DNA from: Streptomyces cinerochromogenes
GTDB taxonomy: Bacteria; Actinomycetota; Actinomycetes; Streptomycetales; Streptomycetaceae
NCBI RefSeq assembly: GCF_014648635.1
Contig: NZ_BMRM01000013.1
Span: forward strand, 62,001-126,000
Direction of reading: 5' to 3'
DNA length: 64,000 nt
Program-made: the position numbers and the translations under genes
Notes under the pieces: generated by a model
The model's database searches: none
What the model was told of the DNA's origin: nothing
The model's input: the letters and a program-made list of their open reading frames with translations, nothing else
In this document: positions 1 through 8,750 of the stretch, in pieces
Numbering within the stretch: position 1 is the first letter of the stretch
Layout of the letters: each line of letters begins with the position of its first letter

Positions 1-229
1 GCCCCTCCCCCGCGGCGGACGACGGCGTCAGGAAGGTGGCGAACAGGTTCTCCTTGGCCGCGAAGGCGAGGAAGTCACCGAGCCACGCGCGGGTGCGGTA
101 GTCCTCGGTCAACCGCCGCTTCCCGCGCTCCTCGAACCAGTCGACGGTGGCCCGCAGCAGGCGGCGCGTCTCGGGGTCGAAGTGCGCGGGGTCGTAGGTG
201 CGCGGGTTGAACAGCAGCTGGTCAGCCAT
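1..229 (-). CDS. Acyl-CoA dehydrogenase family protein, N-terminal part (runs off the window)
   Basis: Only the first 76 codons are present; the gene continues beyond position 1. The ATG at 229 opens with MADQLLFNPRTYDP and continues into a helical stretch (RLLRATVDWFEERG, then AWLGDFLAFAAKENLF), which resembles the N-terminal helical domain of actinobacterial acyl-CoA dehydrogenases (FAD enzymes that oxidise acyl-CoA thioesters). The catalytic and FAD-binding parts are outside the window, so the family call rests on this leader alone. It lies 180 bp downstream of the PadR gene on the same strand and may be its target. Confidence 0.6.
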   Translation of the reverse strand, partial: MADQLLFNPRTYDPAHFDPETRRLLRATVDWFEERGKRRLTEDYRTRAWLGDFLAFAAKENLFATFLTPSSAAGEG

Positions 230-409
230 GGGGATGACGCCTTTCGGCTGGTGGACGGGGAATGGGATCGGGGGTCTGACGGCCGGCCCGCCCGAGGCGG
301 GACGGGGCGGACCGGGACCGGGCGGATCAAGGCCAGGTGGATCGGGGCCGGGCGGATCGGGGCCGGGCGAGGCAGGTGGTCGGGAGTACGGCGGCGGGTG
401 CGGCGTCGG
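230..409. repeat. GC-rich spacer with short imperfect tandem repeats
   Basis: This spacer between the PadR gene and the acyl-CoA dehydrogenase contains about three imperfect copies of a 15-16 base unit of the form ggatcggggccgggc (roughly 322-372). I see no open frame with a ribosome binding site. Confidence 0.5.
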
Positions 410-985
410 TCAGCGGGCCGGGCCGAACCGGGCCAGCGTGGCCAGCACGTCGTCCAGCCAGCCGATCATCATCCGCTCGTACGCGATGCCGCCGCGCAGC
501 ACGACGTGCTGCAGCTCCCGTTCCGCGTCGAGCGGCGCCCCCGGGCCGGCCCCGCTCGCCTCCGGCGCCGGGAAGTCCCGCGCCTCGCCCGCGAGGTAGT
601 GCGCCAGCCGGCCGCGATGCGTCTGCCGGTGCCGTTCCACCTCGTGGATCAGGGCGGACGGGTCGTCGTCGAAGGCGGCGCCCCGGATCTTCACGGCCAG
701 GTCGTGGCGGACGCTCTCCGGCTCGATCGGATCGTGCAGCCAGGAGGTCAGCGCGGCCCGGCCGAGGTCGGCGACGGAGTACTCCTTCTTGTCCGGGCGG
801 CCCTGCTGCGGGACGTCCCGGACGTCGACCCAGCCGTCGTTCTCCATGCGCTTGAGCACGCGGTAGATCTGCTGGTGGGTGGCGGTCCAGAAGTAGCCGA
901 TGGACCGCTCGAAGCGCCGGGCCAGCTCATAGCCGGAGCCTGGCTTCTCCAGAAGTGACACGAGGATCGCGTGTTCGAGCGCCAT
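410..985 (-). CDS. PadR family transcriptional regulator
   Basis: A 191-residue protein with an N-terminal PadR winged helix (MALEHAILVSLLEKPGSGYE, then QIYRVLKRMENDGWV and a wing around GRPDKKEYSV, residues about 1-85) and a C-terminal helical dimerisation domain of the Vir_act_alpha_C type (residues about 95-185). PadR proteins are repressors that usually respond to phenolics or other small toxic compounds. Two starts are possible, ATG 985 or ATG 997 (MIVVMALEH). Neither has a strong ribosome binding site, and a perfect palindrome begins only 3 bases upstream of 997, which points to tight autoregulation. The acyl-CoA dehydrogenase downstream on the same strand is a plausible co-regulated gene. 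Confidence 0.85.
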   Translation of the reverse strand: MALEHAILVSLLEKPGSGYELARRFERSIGYFWTATHQQIYRVLKRMENDGWVDVRDVPQQGRPDKKEYSVADLGRAALTSWLHDPIEPESVRHDLAVKIRGAAFDDDPSALIHEVERHRQTHRGRLAHYLAGEARDFPAPEASGAGPGAPLDAERELQHVVLRGGIAYERMMIGWLDDVLATLARFGPAR

Positions 986-999
986 GACGACGATCATGC

Positions 1000-1017
1000 T
1001 ATGCAACTCGTTGCATA
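1000..1017. promoter_or_regulatory. Perfect palindrome, putative PadR operator
   Basis: TATGCAAC-TC-GTTGCATA is an exact inverted repeat with 8-base arms and a 2-base centre, AT-rich against a GC-rich background, directly upstream of the PadR start. PadR regulators commonly bind ATGC/GCAT-flanked palindromes overlapping their own promoter. That assignment is inferred from position and shape. Confidence 0.7.
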
Positions 1018-1177
1018 ACAAGCCTTCCCGCCCGGATGCGACACGGCTCACCCCGCGGACGGCCCCTGTCCCCGTTGCCCGCCCCGTGCCGGCCACCCGG
1101 CACGTCGTGATCACGGGTGCGGTTGTCGTCCGTCCTGCCGCACGGGATCCTGAGGGGGCACGAAGGGAAGCGGTGCC

Positions 1178-3601
1178 ATGGATCGTTTTCCGAATGCCGC
1201 CAACGTCGATTTCCACAGCCCCCTGGACCTCTCCAAGGCCGCCGCCGCGGTACTGGACGCCGAGGGCCGCGTGTGCGGATGGGGATCCTCGGCCCGGCGC
1301 CTGCTCGGACATTCCCCCGAGGACGTGCTCGGGCAGTCGGCTGCCCGGCTGCTGGCAGCCACCCCCGAGCAGCGACTGTCCAGCCTCTGCAAGCTGTGCA
1401 CGGCGCACAGGCCCCGCAGCACGGTGCTCGACCTCTGCTGCCGGGACGGCCGTACCCTGCGCGCGGCCGTGACGTTCAGCCCGCTCGCGCACCAGGGCGC
1501 CGCTGCGACCGTCGTGGTCGCGGCCGACCTGGCAGTGCTGCGCGGCTGGGAGGCTCAGCTGGCGATGCTGCAGGGACTGGCGACCGAGTCCGCCGTGGGC
1601 TTGACGATCTTCGACACCGACATGCGCGTGGTCTGGGGGAACGTCTCCACCGATCTGGAGCTGGCGGGCATCGGCCAGTACATCGGCCGACCGGCCGCGG
1701 ACCTCTTCCCCGAGGGCGAGTTCATCTCCCGCCACCACCCTCCGGACGAAGACCAGATCATGGAGCACGTGCTGACGACGGGGGAACCGATCATGGGCAT
1801 GCACTATCGCGGGCGTGCCCCTGCCGACCCGGTGCGCGAGCACGTCTGGTCCTGCTCGTACCACCGCATGGTGGACGCCCGGGGGGAACTGCTGGGGCTC
1901 TTCGAGGAGTCCCTCGACATCACGGACCGCTACCGGGCCCAGGAACGACTGTCGCTGCTCGTACGGGCGGGAAAGCGCATCGGTGCCTCGCTGGACGTGC
2001 GGCGTACGGCCGCGGAACTCGCGGACGTGGCGGTACCGCAGCTGGCCGACGAGGTGCTGGTGGACCTGGCGCCGGCGGTCATCGAGGGGCGGCAGCCGCC
2101 CACGGGCTCGGCGCCGGGGCACAGCCTGCTGCGGATGCACGGCCGGACACCGGAGGAGTTCCGGACCAGTCCCGTCTCCTACCCGCCCTCCTCGCCGCAG
2201 GCGCAGAGCCTGGCCTCCAGCCGCCCCGTCGTCGACGCCGCCCCGCCAGGAACACCGGTCGGCTCCCCGCCCGGGACTCCGGTCGGTACGGGCCCGGCCT
2301 CCTCGCACTCCCCCCACCCCTCGCACTCCTCCCTCTTCGTCCCGCTGCTCACCCGCAACGCGGTCCTCGGTCTTGCCACCTTCCGGCGCAGCAGCAACCC
2401 CGACCGCTTCGGGCCCGAGGAGCAGACGCTCGCCGTGGAACTGGCCGAACGAGCCGCCGTCGGCATCGACAACGCCCGCCGGTACACCAGTCAGCACGCG
2501 GCGGCCCTGGTCCTCCAGCGGAGCCTGCTGCCACAGCACCTGCCCGAGCAGAGCGCGGTCGACGTGGCGTACCGCTACCTGCCCGCCGACAGCCGCGTGG
2601 GCGTGGGCGGCGACTGGTTCGACCTGATCCCGCTGTCCGGTGCCCGAGTGGGCCTGACCGTCGGCGACGTGGTGGGCCACGGGGTGCACGCGGCCGCGAC
2701 CATGGGCCGGCTGCGCGCCACCGTACGGACCCTGGCCCTGCTGGACCTGGATCCGGCCGAGCTGCTCACCCGGCTGGACGGCCTGGTCGCGCAGGACGCG
2801 GAGACCGATGCCGACGACGGGCTCGGCGACGAGACGCTCGGGGTGACCTGCCTGTACGCGATCTACGACCCGGTCGGCGGCCGGTGTGTCTGGGCGAGCG
2901 CGGGTCATCCCCCGCCGATCGTCGCCGACGCGAGCGGCTCGGTGGCCCTGTCCGCGCTCGCACCGGGACCGCCCCTGGGCCTGGGCGGGCTGCCCTACGA
3001 GAACGTCGAGCTGAGTCTGCCCGGTGGCAGCGTCGTGGCGTTCTTCACCGACGGGGTCGTGGAGGACCGGCACACCGACATCGACAGCGGCATCGACCGG
3101 CTGGCCCATGTACTCACCTGGCAGCGCTGCCCGCTGGAGGAACTGTGCGACCGCGCCCTGTCGGCCCGGCCGCCCGGCCCGCAGCCGGACGATGCCACGC
3201 TGCTGCTCGTCCGCACCCGGCGGCTCGGCGCCGACCGCGTGGCGGACCTGGAGCTGCCGCCCGACCCGGCCATGGTGGCGCGGGCCCGCACGGACACCGA
3301 ACGCCAACTGGCGGACTGGGGCCTGTCCGAACTGTCGTTCAGCGCGGCACTCGTGGTGAGCGAGCTGGTCACCAACAGCATCCGGTACGCCACCGGGCCC
3401 GTCATGCTGCGGCTGATCAGGGACCGCTGCCTGCTGTGCGAGGTCTCCGACAATGCGCACACCGCACCCCATCTGCGGCGAGCGCGACGGGACGACGAAG
3501 GAGGCCGCGGCCTCTTCCTCGTCGCCCAGATGTCCCAGCGCTGGGGCACGCGCTACACCGCGTCGGGGAAGACCATCTGGGCCGAGCTGGCCATTTCCTA
3601 G
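1178..3601 (+). CDS. PAS-GAF-SpoIIE phosphatase fused to an RsbW-like ATPase
   Basis: An 807-residue cytoplasmic signalling protein. Two PAS-like regions (about 20-125 and 130-255) are followed by a GAF region (about 260-455) interrupted by a Pro/Ser-rich insert near 325-375. The PP2C/SpoIIE phosphatase domain (about 465-680) has the metal motifs GVGGDWFD (near 477), GDVVGHG, FFTDGVVED and QPDDATLLL. The C-terminal HATPase_c domain (about 690-805) has the N-box ELVTNSIRYA and G-box EGGRGLFLV. Such proteins combine a phosphatase for anti-anti-sigma factors with an anti-sigma kinase fold. The ATG at 1178 follows a GAAGGGA ribosome binding site. It is transcribed towards the next phosphatase gene, with only 82 bases between the two stops. 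Confidence 0.9.
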   Translation: MDRFPNAANVDFHSPLDLSKAAAAVLDAEGRVCGWGSSARRLLGHSPEDVLGQSAARLLAATPEQRLSSLCKLCTAHRPRSTVLDLCCRDGRTLRAAVTFSPLAHQGAAATVVVAADLAVLRGWEAQLAMLQGLATESAVGLTIFDTDMRVVWGNVSTDLELAGIGQYIGRPAADLFPEGEFISRHHPPDEDQIMEHVLTTGEPIMGMHYRGRAPADPVREHVWSCSYHRMVDARGELLGLFEESLDITDRYRAQERLSLLVRAGKRIGASLDVRRTAAELADVAVPQLADEVLVDLAPAVIEGRQPPTGSAPGHSLLRMHGRTPEEFRTSPVSYPPSSPQAQSLASSRPVVDAAPPGTPVGSPPGTPVGTGPASSHSPHPSHSSLFVPLLTRNAVLGLATFRRSSNPDRFGPEEQTLAVELAERAAVGIDNARRYTSQHAAALVLQRSLLPQHLPEQSAVDVAYRYLPADSRVGVGGDWFDLIPLSGARVGLTVGDVVGHGVHAAATMGRLRATVRTLALLDLDPAELLTRLDGLVAQDAETDADDGLGDETLGVTCLYAIYDPVGGRCVWASAGHPPPIVADASGSVALSALAPGPPLGLGGLPYENVELSLPGGSVVAFFTDGVVEDRHTDIDSGIDRLAHVLTWQRCPLEELCDRALSARPPGPQPDDATLLLVRTRRLGADRVADLELPPDPAMVARARTDTERQLADWGLSELSFSAALVVSELVTNSIRYATGPVMLRLIRDRCLLCEVSDNAHTAPHLRRARRDDEGGRGLFLVAQMSQRWGTRYTASGKTIWAELAIS

Positions 3602-3683
3602 CAGCGCGTTGCCGCAGCGGGCGCACCCGAAGGCTGCGGTGAACCGCCGAGCGCCTCGAGCCGCGACGGTGGCTCCCGGCCGC

Positions 3684-4802
3684 CTATGCGGAGCCCTGTC
3701 GGGCCCCGGGGTGTCCGCAGCGGACGGCGACGGCAGCGATGTCGTCCTCGAGCCTTCCGCCGCTGTAGCGGAGCAGGTCCCGGTGGAGCCGGTCCAGCAG
3801 CTCACGGGGCGCCGCCGGGCCGAGTTGCCGGATCCACTCGGGCAGCGGGAAGAACGTGCCGGTGCGGTCCCGGGTCTCCGTCACTCCGTCGGTGTAGAGC
3901 AGCATCTGGTCGCCGGAGGCGAAGGGGACGGTGTCGATGGTGTAGTCGCCGCCGAGGAGCGCGGCCAGGTTGAGGGGCGGTGAGGGCACGGTGGGTTCGA
4001 GGACGCGGATCTCTCCGCTCCGCATCAGCAAGGGCGGGGGATGCCCGCAGTTGAGGATCTTGACCTGCCCTCCCCCGTACTGGATCTCGGCGATCAGGGC
4101 GGTGGCGAAGTGCTCGGGCTGGTCGGGGTCGAGCATCGCCACGCTGTAGCGGCCGATGCTGGTCTCCAGGCGATGGATGACGCCCCTCAGGTCGGGCTGG
4201 TCGTACGCGTTCTCCCGGAAGCAGTTGATCACCGCCGAGGCGGCCCCCACCGCGGACAGCCCCTTACCGCGCACGTCACCGATGAGCAGCCGCACCCCGT
4301 AGGGCGTGTCGGCCACCTCGTAGAAGTCGCCCCCGATGCGGGCCTGCTCCTGGGCGGCCAGGTACAGCGACTCGATCTCGACGTCCTGGACCCGGCGCGG
4401 CAGCGGGCGCAGCAGCACCTGCTGGGCGGCGTCGGCGACGAGCCGGATCTGGAAGATGGTCTCCTCCCGCAGGAGCCGGAGATGGCTCGTATAGGCGGCC
4501 GCCAGAGTGACCGCGGCGATCGCAGCCGCCGTGTAGGGCGTTCCCAGGTCGGAGTAGACGAGGCTGAGCCCGATCATGACCAGCAGGCAGAACACCCCCA
4601 GCAGGATCGTCGGGACCACGGGCCACATCGCGGCGGCGATGGCGGGTGCGACGGGCAGGAGACGACTGAAGGCGATCTCCCTGGGGGTGGCGAAGGCCAG
4701 CGCGGAGATGACGACGGTGAGGAGCACCGGGGACAGCATCACGGGCTCGCGTCGGCCACCGTAAGGAGGGCGGTGACGCCGAGGCCGTCCTGTCCTGATC
4801 AC
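3684..4802 (-). CDS. Membrane-anchored SpoIIE/RsbU-type PP2C phosphatase
   Basis: A 372-residue protein, if read from GTG 4802. It has a hydrophobic N-terminal half with about three to four membrane segments (SPVLLTVVISALAFA; LLPVAPAIAAAMWPVVPTIL; LGVFCLLVMIGLSLVY; AAAIAAVTLAAAY), then a PP2C domain from about residue 125. That domain carries IGGDFYEV, IGDVRGKGLSAVG, LLYTDGVTETRD and LEDDIAAVAVR. There are no PAS, GAF or ATPase domains. It should dephosphorylate a STAS-domain anti-anti-sigma factor at the membrane. The start is uncertain: ATG 4739 (MLSPVLL) is an alternative, and neither has a convincing ribosome binding site. Confidence 0.85.
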   Translation of the reverse strand: MIRTGRPRRHRPPYGGRREPVMLSPVLLTVVISALAFATPREIAFSRLLPVAPAIAAAMWPVVPTILLGVFCLLVMIGLSLVYSDLGTPYTAAAIAAVTLAAAYTSHLRLLREETIFQIRLVADAAQQVLLRPLPRRVQDVEIESLYLAAQEQARIGGDFYEVADTPYGVRLLIGDVRGKGLSAVGAASAVINCFRENAYDQPDLRGVIHRLETSIGRYSVAMLDPDQPEHFATALIAEIQYGGGQVKILNCGHPPPLLMRSGEIRVLEPTVPSPPLNLAALLGGDYTIDTVPFASGDQMLLYTDGVTETRDRTGTFFPLPEWIRQLGPAAPRELLDRLHRDLLRYSGGRLEDDIAAVAVRCGHPGARQGSA

Positions 4803-5022
4803 AAAAGTATCTTATCGGGGCACAACGGTCTTCGTTCCGTGAGAGCGCCCGCCCCGAGCGCACCGGCCGGCCGCCGGACGCGCGAGGGGTGCCGGACGCG
4901 CCAGGGGCCGCCGGACCCGCCAGTACGGTCCGACGGCGAACGCTCCTCGTGGACGGTGACACGGCGGCCGCGCGACGGGACCGAGCAGCGCCGACTGCCC
5001 ACAGTGGTGTTATCAAGGGTGT
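4803..5022. promoter_or_regulatory. Divergent intergenic region between two phosphatase genes
   Basis: This 220-base region separates the membrane phosphatase (minus) from the Cache-PAS phosphatase (plus). A short AT-rich patch at about 4801-4817 (aaaagtatcttat) could hold a -10 element for the minus-strand gene. No clear palindrome was seen. Confidence 0.4.
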
Positions 5023-7833
5023 ATGGAGGTCTTTTCCGGGCGCTCACGGGGCCCGGAACATCATCCGCTCGACGGACGTCCGCGTGAACGTCGCACCTCC
5101 CTGCTGGATCCGCGCAGTGCGGCCGGTCAGGTGTTCCTTCTCCAGGTCGCCATCGTGCTCCTGCTGGTCGTGGCCGCCATGGCGGGCATGTTGCTCCAGG
5201 CGGCGCGTGACGCTCTGCTGCAGGGGCGGCGGGCGTCGGTCATCGCGGCCGAGTCGTTCGCGAGCGCCCCCGGCACGGCCGCGGCCCTGCGGAGCCGGGA
5301 CCCGTCGGCGGTGCTCCAGCCGCGGGCCGAGGAGGCACGCAAGCGCACGGGCATGGACTTCGTTATCGCCATGAGCACGACAGGAATTCGTTATACGTAC
5401 CCCTATCCGCGGGAGATCGGGAAGAAGTTCGTCGGCACCATCGAACCGGCGCTGCACGGCCGTACCGTCATCGAGGAGGCCGGCGGACCGCCTCTGCCCG
5501 CGGGCAAGGGGACGACCGTGCAGGCCGTCGTCCCGGTGACCGACTCCCGCGGCAAGGTGGTCGGCCTGGTCTCCGCCGGGCTCGAGGTCAAGAACGTGGC
5601 GGCGCTGTGGCTGCCGCAACTGCCGATCGTCCTGGGCAGTGGCGCGACCGCGCTGGCGCTCGCCGTGACGGGAACGACGCTGGTGTCCCGCCGGCTGCGA
5701 CGGCACACGCACGGCTTGTCCCCGGAGGAGCTCGCGCAGTTGTACGAGCACCACGACGCGGTCCTGCACGCGGTGCGGGAGGGGGTGCTGATCACCGGCG
5801 CCGACGGACGACTGCTGCTCGCGAACCCCGAGGCGACGCGGCTGCTCGGGCTGCCGGACGACGTGCGGGGGCGCCCGGTGCGGGAGCTGGGGCTGCCGGA
5901 TCCGCTCATGCGCCTGCTGACGTCGCCGGAGACGGTCACCGACGAGGTGCATCGCGCAGGGGACCGGCTGCTCGCGGTGAACAAGCGGCCGACGTACCCG
6001 CACGCCGACCGGGGAGGCAGCGTGGTGACCCTGCGGGACACCACCGAGCTGGCGGCGGTCTCGGGGCGGGCCGAGGTCGCACGGGAGCGGCTGAAGCTGC
6101 TGTACGAGGCCGGGGTGAGGATCGGTACGACCCTGGACGTGGGGCGTACGGCCCAGGAGCTGGCCGAGGTGGCGACGCCGCAGTTCGCCGACCTGGTGAC
6201 GGTGGACCTGCTCGACGCGGTGCTGCGCGGGTGGGAGCCGACCGCGGAGGGCTGGCGGCAGCTGCGCCGCGTGGCGATCGGCGGTGACCAGCGGATGGTG
6301 CCGGTGTATCCGCTGGGCGAAGCGATCACCTTCTCGGCCCGGAGCCCGCAGCTGCGGACGCTGCAGGAGGGGCGGGGCGTGCTGGAGCCGGACCTGCGGC
6401 AGGCGCACGGCTGGCGGGAACAGGATCCGGAGCGCGCCAGGACGGCGCTGGAGTGCGGGCTGCGGTCACTGGTGACCGTCCCGCTGCGGGCGCGGGACGT
6501 GGCACTGGGCGTGGTGAACTTCTACCGCACGGTGGACTCCCCCACGTTCGAGCCCGAGGACCTCACCTTCGCGGAGGAACTGGCCGTACGGGCCGCGGTG
6601 GCCATCGACAACGCCCGGAGGTTCACCCGGGAACACGCGATGGCGGTGACACTCCAACGCAGTCTGCTGCCGCGGGGGCAGCCGGAACAGGACGCGCTGG
6701 AGGTGGCCTGGCGGTATCTGCCGGCGGAGGCGGGTGTGGGCGGGGACTGGTTCGACGTCATCCCGCTTCCCGGGGCCCGCGTGGCCCTGGTGATGGGTGA
6801 CGTCGTCGGGCGCGGCCTGCACGCGGCGGCGACGATGGGCCGGCTGCGTACGGCGGTACACAACTTCGCCGTCCTGGACCTGCCCGTGGACGAGGTGCTC
6901 GGGAACCTGGACGACCTGGTCGCCCGCATGGACAACGAGGAGCAGACGGGTGGCGCGGAGGAGGAGCGCGAGGGCGAGGGCGTGACCGGGGCGACCTGCC
7001 TCTACGCGGTCTACGACCCGGTGGCGGGGGTCTGCACCATGGCCCGTGCGGGGCACCCGGAACCGGTCGTGGTGCGCCCGGACGGGACGGTCACCTGTGC
7101 CGGGGTGCCGGCCTCGGCGCCCCTCGGTCTGGGCGGCTACCCGTTCGAGACCACCGAGCTGTCCCTGCCGCAGGGGTCACAGCTGGTGCTGTACACCGAC
7201 GGCCTGGTGGAGGACCGCACCCAGGACATCGACGTGGGACTGGAGAGGCTGCGCCGGGCCTTGGACGGGTCCGGGAGCCGTACCCCGGAGGAGACGTGCC
7301 AGACGGTGATCGACGCCCTGCAGCCGTCCCACTCCAGCGACGACATCGCGCTGCTCACGGCACGTACGCGGACGTTCCCGCCGTCGCGCGTGGCCGAGTG
7401 GGAGGTGCCGCCGGACCCGGCGCTGGTTCCCTCGGTGCGGGCGCGCTGCAGGGAGACGTTGCGGGAGTGGGGGTTGGAGGAGACCGGGTTCGCCACGGAA
7501 CTGATCGTCAGCGAACTGGTCACGAACGCGATCCGGTACGGCTCGCCGCCGGTGGGCGTGCGGCTGCTGCACGGACGCTGCCTGATCTGCGAGGTCTCGG
7601 ACGGCAGCGGCACCTCGCCGCGCCTGCGGCGGGCGGCGACCACGGACGAAGGCGGGCGGGGGCTGTTCTTGGTGGCACAGTTCGCCCAGCGGTGGGGGAC
7701 GCGGTACACGACCCGCGGCAAGGTCATCTGGGCGGAACAGGATCTCCGGGACGGCACGTCCGCGGCGCCGCGGCTCGCACCGGTCGACTTCCTTCTCGAC
7801 CAGCTCGACCTCGACCAGCTCGACCTGGACTAG
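5023..7833 (+). CDS. Membrane Cache-PAS-GAF-SpoIIE phosphatase fused to an RsbW-like ATPase
   Basis: A 936-residue membrane sensor. Transmembrane helix 1 (about 36-58), an extracytoplasmic single-Cache-like domain (about 60-200, including IRYTYPYPREIGKKFVG), transmembrane helix 2 (about 202-225), PAS (about 240-345), GAF (about 370-540), PP2C (about 555-780; GVGGDWFDVI near 570, GDVVGRG, LYTDGLVEDR, SSDDIALL) and HATPase_c (about 785-910; N-box ELVTNAIRYG, G-box EGGRGLFLV). It is predicted to couple an external ligand or redox signal to partner switching. The Cache/PAS part resembles DcuS/CitA-type sensors. The C-terminus ends in a repeated LDQLD motif encoded by a 15-bp tandem repeat whose third copy supplies the stop codon. 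The ATG follows AAGGGTGT. Confidence 0.88.
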   Translation: MEVFSGRSRGPEHHPLDGRPRERRTSLLDPRSAAGQVFLLQVAIVLLLVVAAMAGMLLQAARDALLQGRRASVIAAESFASAPGTAAALRSRDPSAVLQPRAEEARKRTGMDFVIAMSTTGIRYTYPYPREIGKKFVGTIEPALHGRTVIEEAGGPPLPAGKGTTVQAVVPVTDSRGKVVGLVSAGLEVKNVAALWLPQLPIVLGSGATALALAVTGTTLVSRRLRRHTHGLSPEELAQLYEHHDAVLHAVREGVLITGADGRLLLANPEATRLLGLPDDVRGRPVRELGLPDPLMRLLTSPETVTDEVHRAGDRLLAVNKRPTYPHADRGGSVVTLRDTTELAAVSGRAEVARERLKLLYEAGVRIGTTLDVGRTAQELAEVATPQFADLVTVDLLDAVLRGWEPTAEGWRQLRRVAIGGDQRMVPVYPLGEAITFSARSPQLRTLQEGRGVLEPDLRQAHGWREQDPERARTALECGLRSLVTVPLRARDVALGVVNFYRTVDSPTFEPEDLTFAEELAVRAAVAIDNARRFTREHAMAVTLQRSLLPRGQPEQDALEVAWRYLPAEAGVGGDWFDVIPLPGARVALVMGDVVGRGLHAAATMGRLRTAVHNFAVLDLPVDEVLGNLDDLVARMDNEEQTGGAEEEREGEGVTGATCLYAVYDPVAGVCTMARAGHPEPVVVRPDGTVTCAGVPASAPLGLGGYPFETTELSLPQGSQLVLYTDGLVEDRTQDIDVGLERLRRALDGSGSRTPEETCQTVIDALQPSHSSDDIALLTARTRTFPPSRVAEWEVPPDPALVPSVRARCRETLREWGLEETGFATELIVSELVTNAIRYGSPPVGVRLLHGRCLICEVSDGSGTSPRLRRAATTDEGGRGLFLVAQFAQRWGTRYTTRGKVIWAEQDLRDGTSAAPRLAPVDFLLDQLDLDQLDLD

Positions 7834-7845
7834 CTCGACCTGGAC
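7801..7845 (+). repeat. 15-bp tandem repeat spanning the stop codon of the phosphatase gene
   Basis: Three copies of cagctcgacctSgac lie at 7801-7815, 7816-7830 and 7831-7845. The third begins TAG instead of CAG, and this is the gene's stop. More diverged copies continue to about 7880. Confidence 0.85.
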
Positions 7846-8021
7846 CAGCCGGCCTCGGCCGGCTCGACCTGGAACCAGTGGGTCTCGACCGGCTCGGCCT
7901 CCAGCCGCCTGGTCCGTGCGGCCACGGCCACCCACACGTCCTCGGCGCGTCGGCCACCTCGGCAGCGGCGGACCACACAGACCATGGAGGCAGCCAACAC
8001 GAAGCCCGTCGAGGAGCTTGA

Positions 8022-8354
8022 ATGATCTTCATCACCGCGAAGTTCCGGGTGCTGCCGGAACATGCCGACCAGTGGCCGGAGATCTCGGCCGCGTTCACCG
8101 AGGCGACACGCGCCGAACCGGGTTGCCTGTGGTTCGACTGGTCCCGCAGCGTCGACGATCCGACCGAGTACGTGCTCGTCGAGGCCTTCCGCGACGAGGA
8201 GGCGGGTGCCGCGCACGTCCGCTCCGCCCATTTCCGCAACGCGCAGCAGACGCTGCCGCCGCACCTCGCCGAGACCCCGCGCGTCGTCAACATGACGCTT
8301 CCGCAGGAGGACTGGTCCCTGCTCACGGAGATGGCCGTACAGAACCGGGGCTGA
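8022..8354 (+). CDS. Antibiotic biosynthesis monooxygenase (YgiN-like quinol monooxygenase) family protein
   Basis: A 110-residue single ABM domain: an N-terminal strand MIFITAKFRVLPE, then EPGCLWFDWSRSVDD, YVLVEAFRDEEAGAAHVRSAHF and a final strand VVNMTLPQEDW. The length and the conserved E-F/W-x-D and H-x-x-S-x-H-F patterns match cofactor-free dimeric monooxygenases that act on quinols or polyketide aromatics. A GAGGAGCTTG ribosome binding site precedes the ATG. It is followed by a type III polyketide synthase, so action on a quinol-like polyketide is possible but unproven. Confidence 0.85.
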   Translation: MIFITAKFRVLPEHADQWPEISAAFTEATRAEPGCLWFDWSRSVDDPTEYVLVEAFRDEEAGAAHVRSAHFRNAQQTLPPHLAETPRVVNMTLPQEDWSLLTEMAVQNRG

Positions 8355-8750
8355 CCGCCTCCGCGTCTCCACGGCGTACCGGCTCATCGGTGCGAGGGGG
8401 CGAGGTCACCTCGCCGGTGCCAGGTGACGGTGTGTCCGGTCACCCGGTGCTCGGCGAGGTCGCCGCCCGAGTCGCTCCCCGTGCCGGCACCGGCCTGGGG
8501 AGGACCTGGGGAACCGTCTGAGGGTCCCTCACCGCGCTGTGTCCCGTGTCACTCGTTCCATGGGCGCATACGTTGCCTGCATCACAGCGGAAATGTCCAT
8601 TTATCGCCCATGCTCGAAACGGACACCGCCCCCCAAAGAGGGCTAATCGGCGTCACTTTGGGCTCGCACGTCCGAAGTGACCCATGACACAGCACTCGTG
8701 ACGCTCCTCCCCCTCACCCCACCCCAGGTTCCCCGAAGAGGTGCCCCCTT
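8355..8750. promoter_or_regulatory. Long promoter region of the type III polyketide synthase with an inverted repeat
   Basis: About 400 bases without a gene. It contains a perfect 7-base inverted repeat, GTCACTT (8652-8658) with AAGTGAC (8675-8681), separated by 16 bases. An unusually AT-rich stretch lies just upstream (about 8590-8610, aaatgtccatttatcg). These are candidate operator and promoter elements for the gene starting at 8751. Confidence 0.5.

Noticed and set aside
410..3805. An 1131-codon open frame on the minus strand running from the PadR gene through the first phosphatase gene
   Set aside because: Only its last 190 or so codons (PadR) look like protein. The rest is the antisense of the PAS-GAF-SpoIIE gene, with low-complexity Arg/Gly/Pro content and no start signal.
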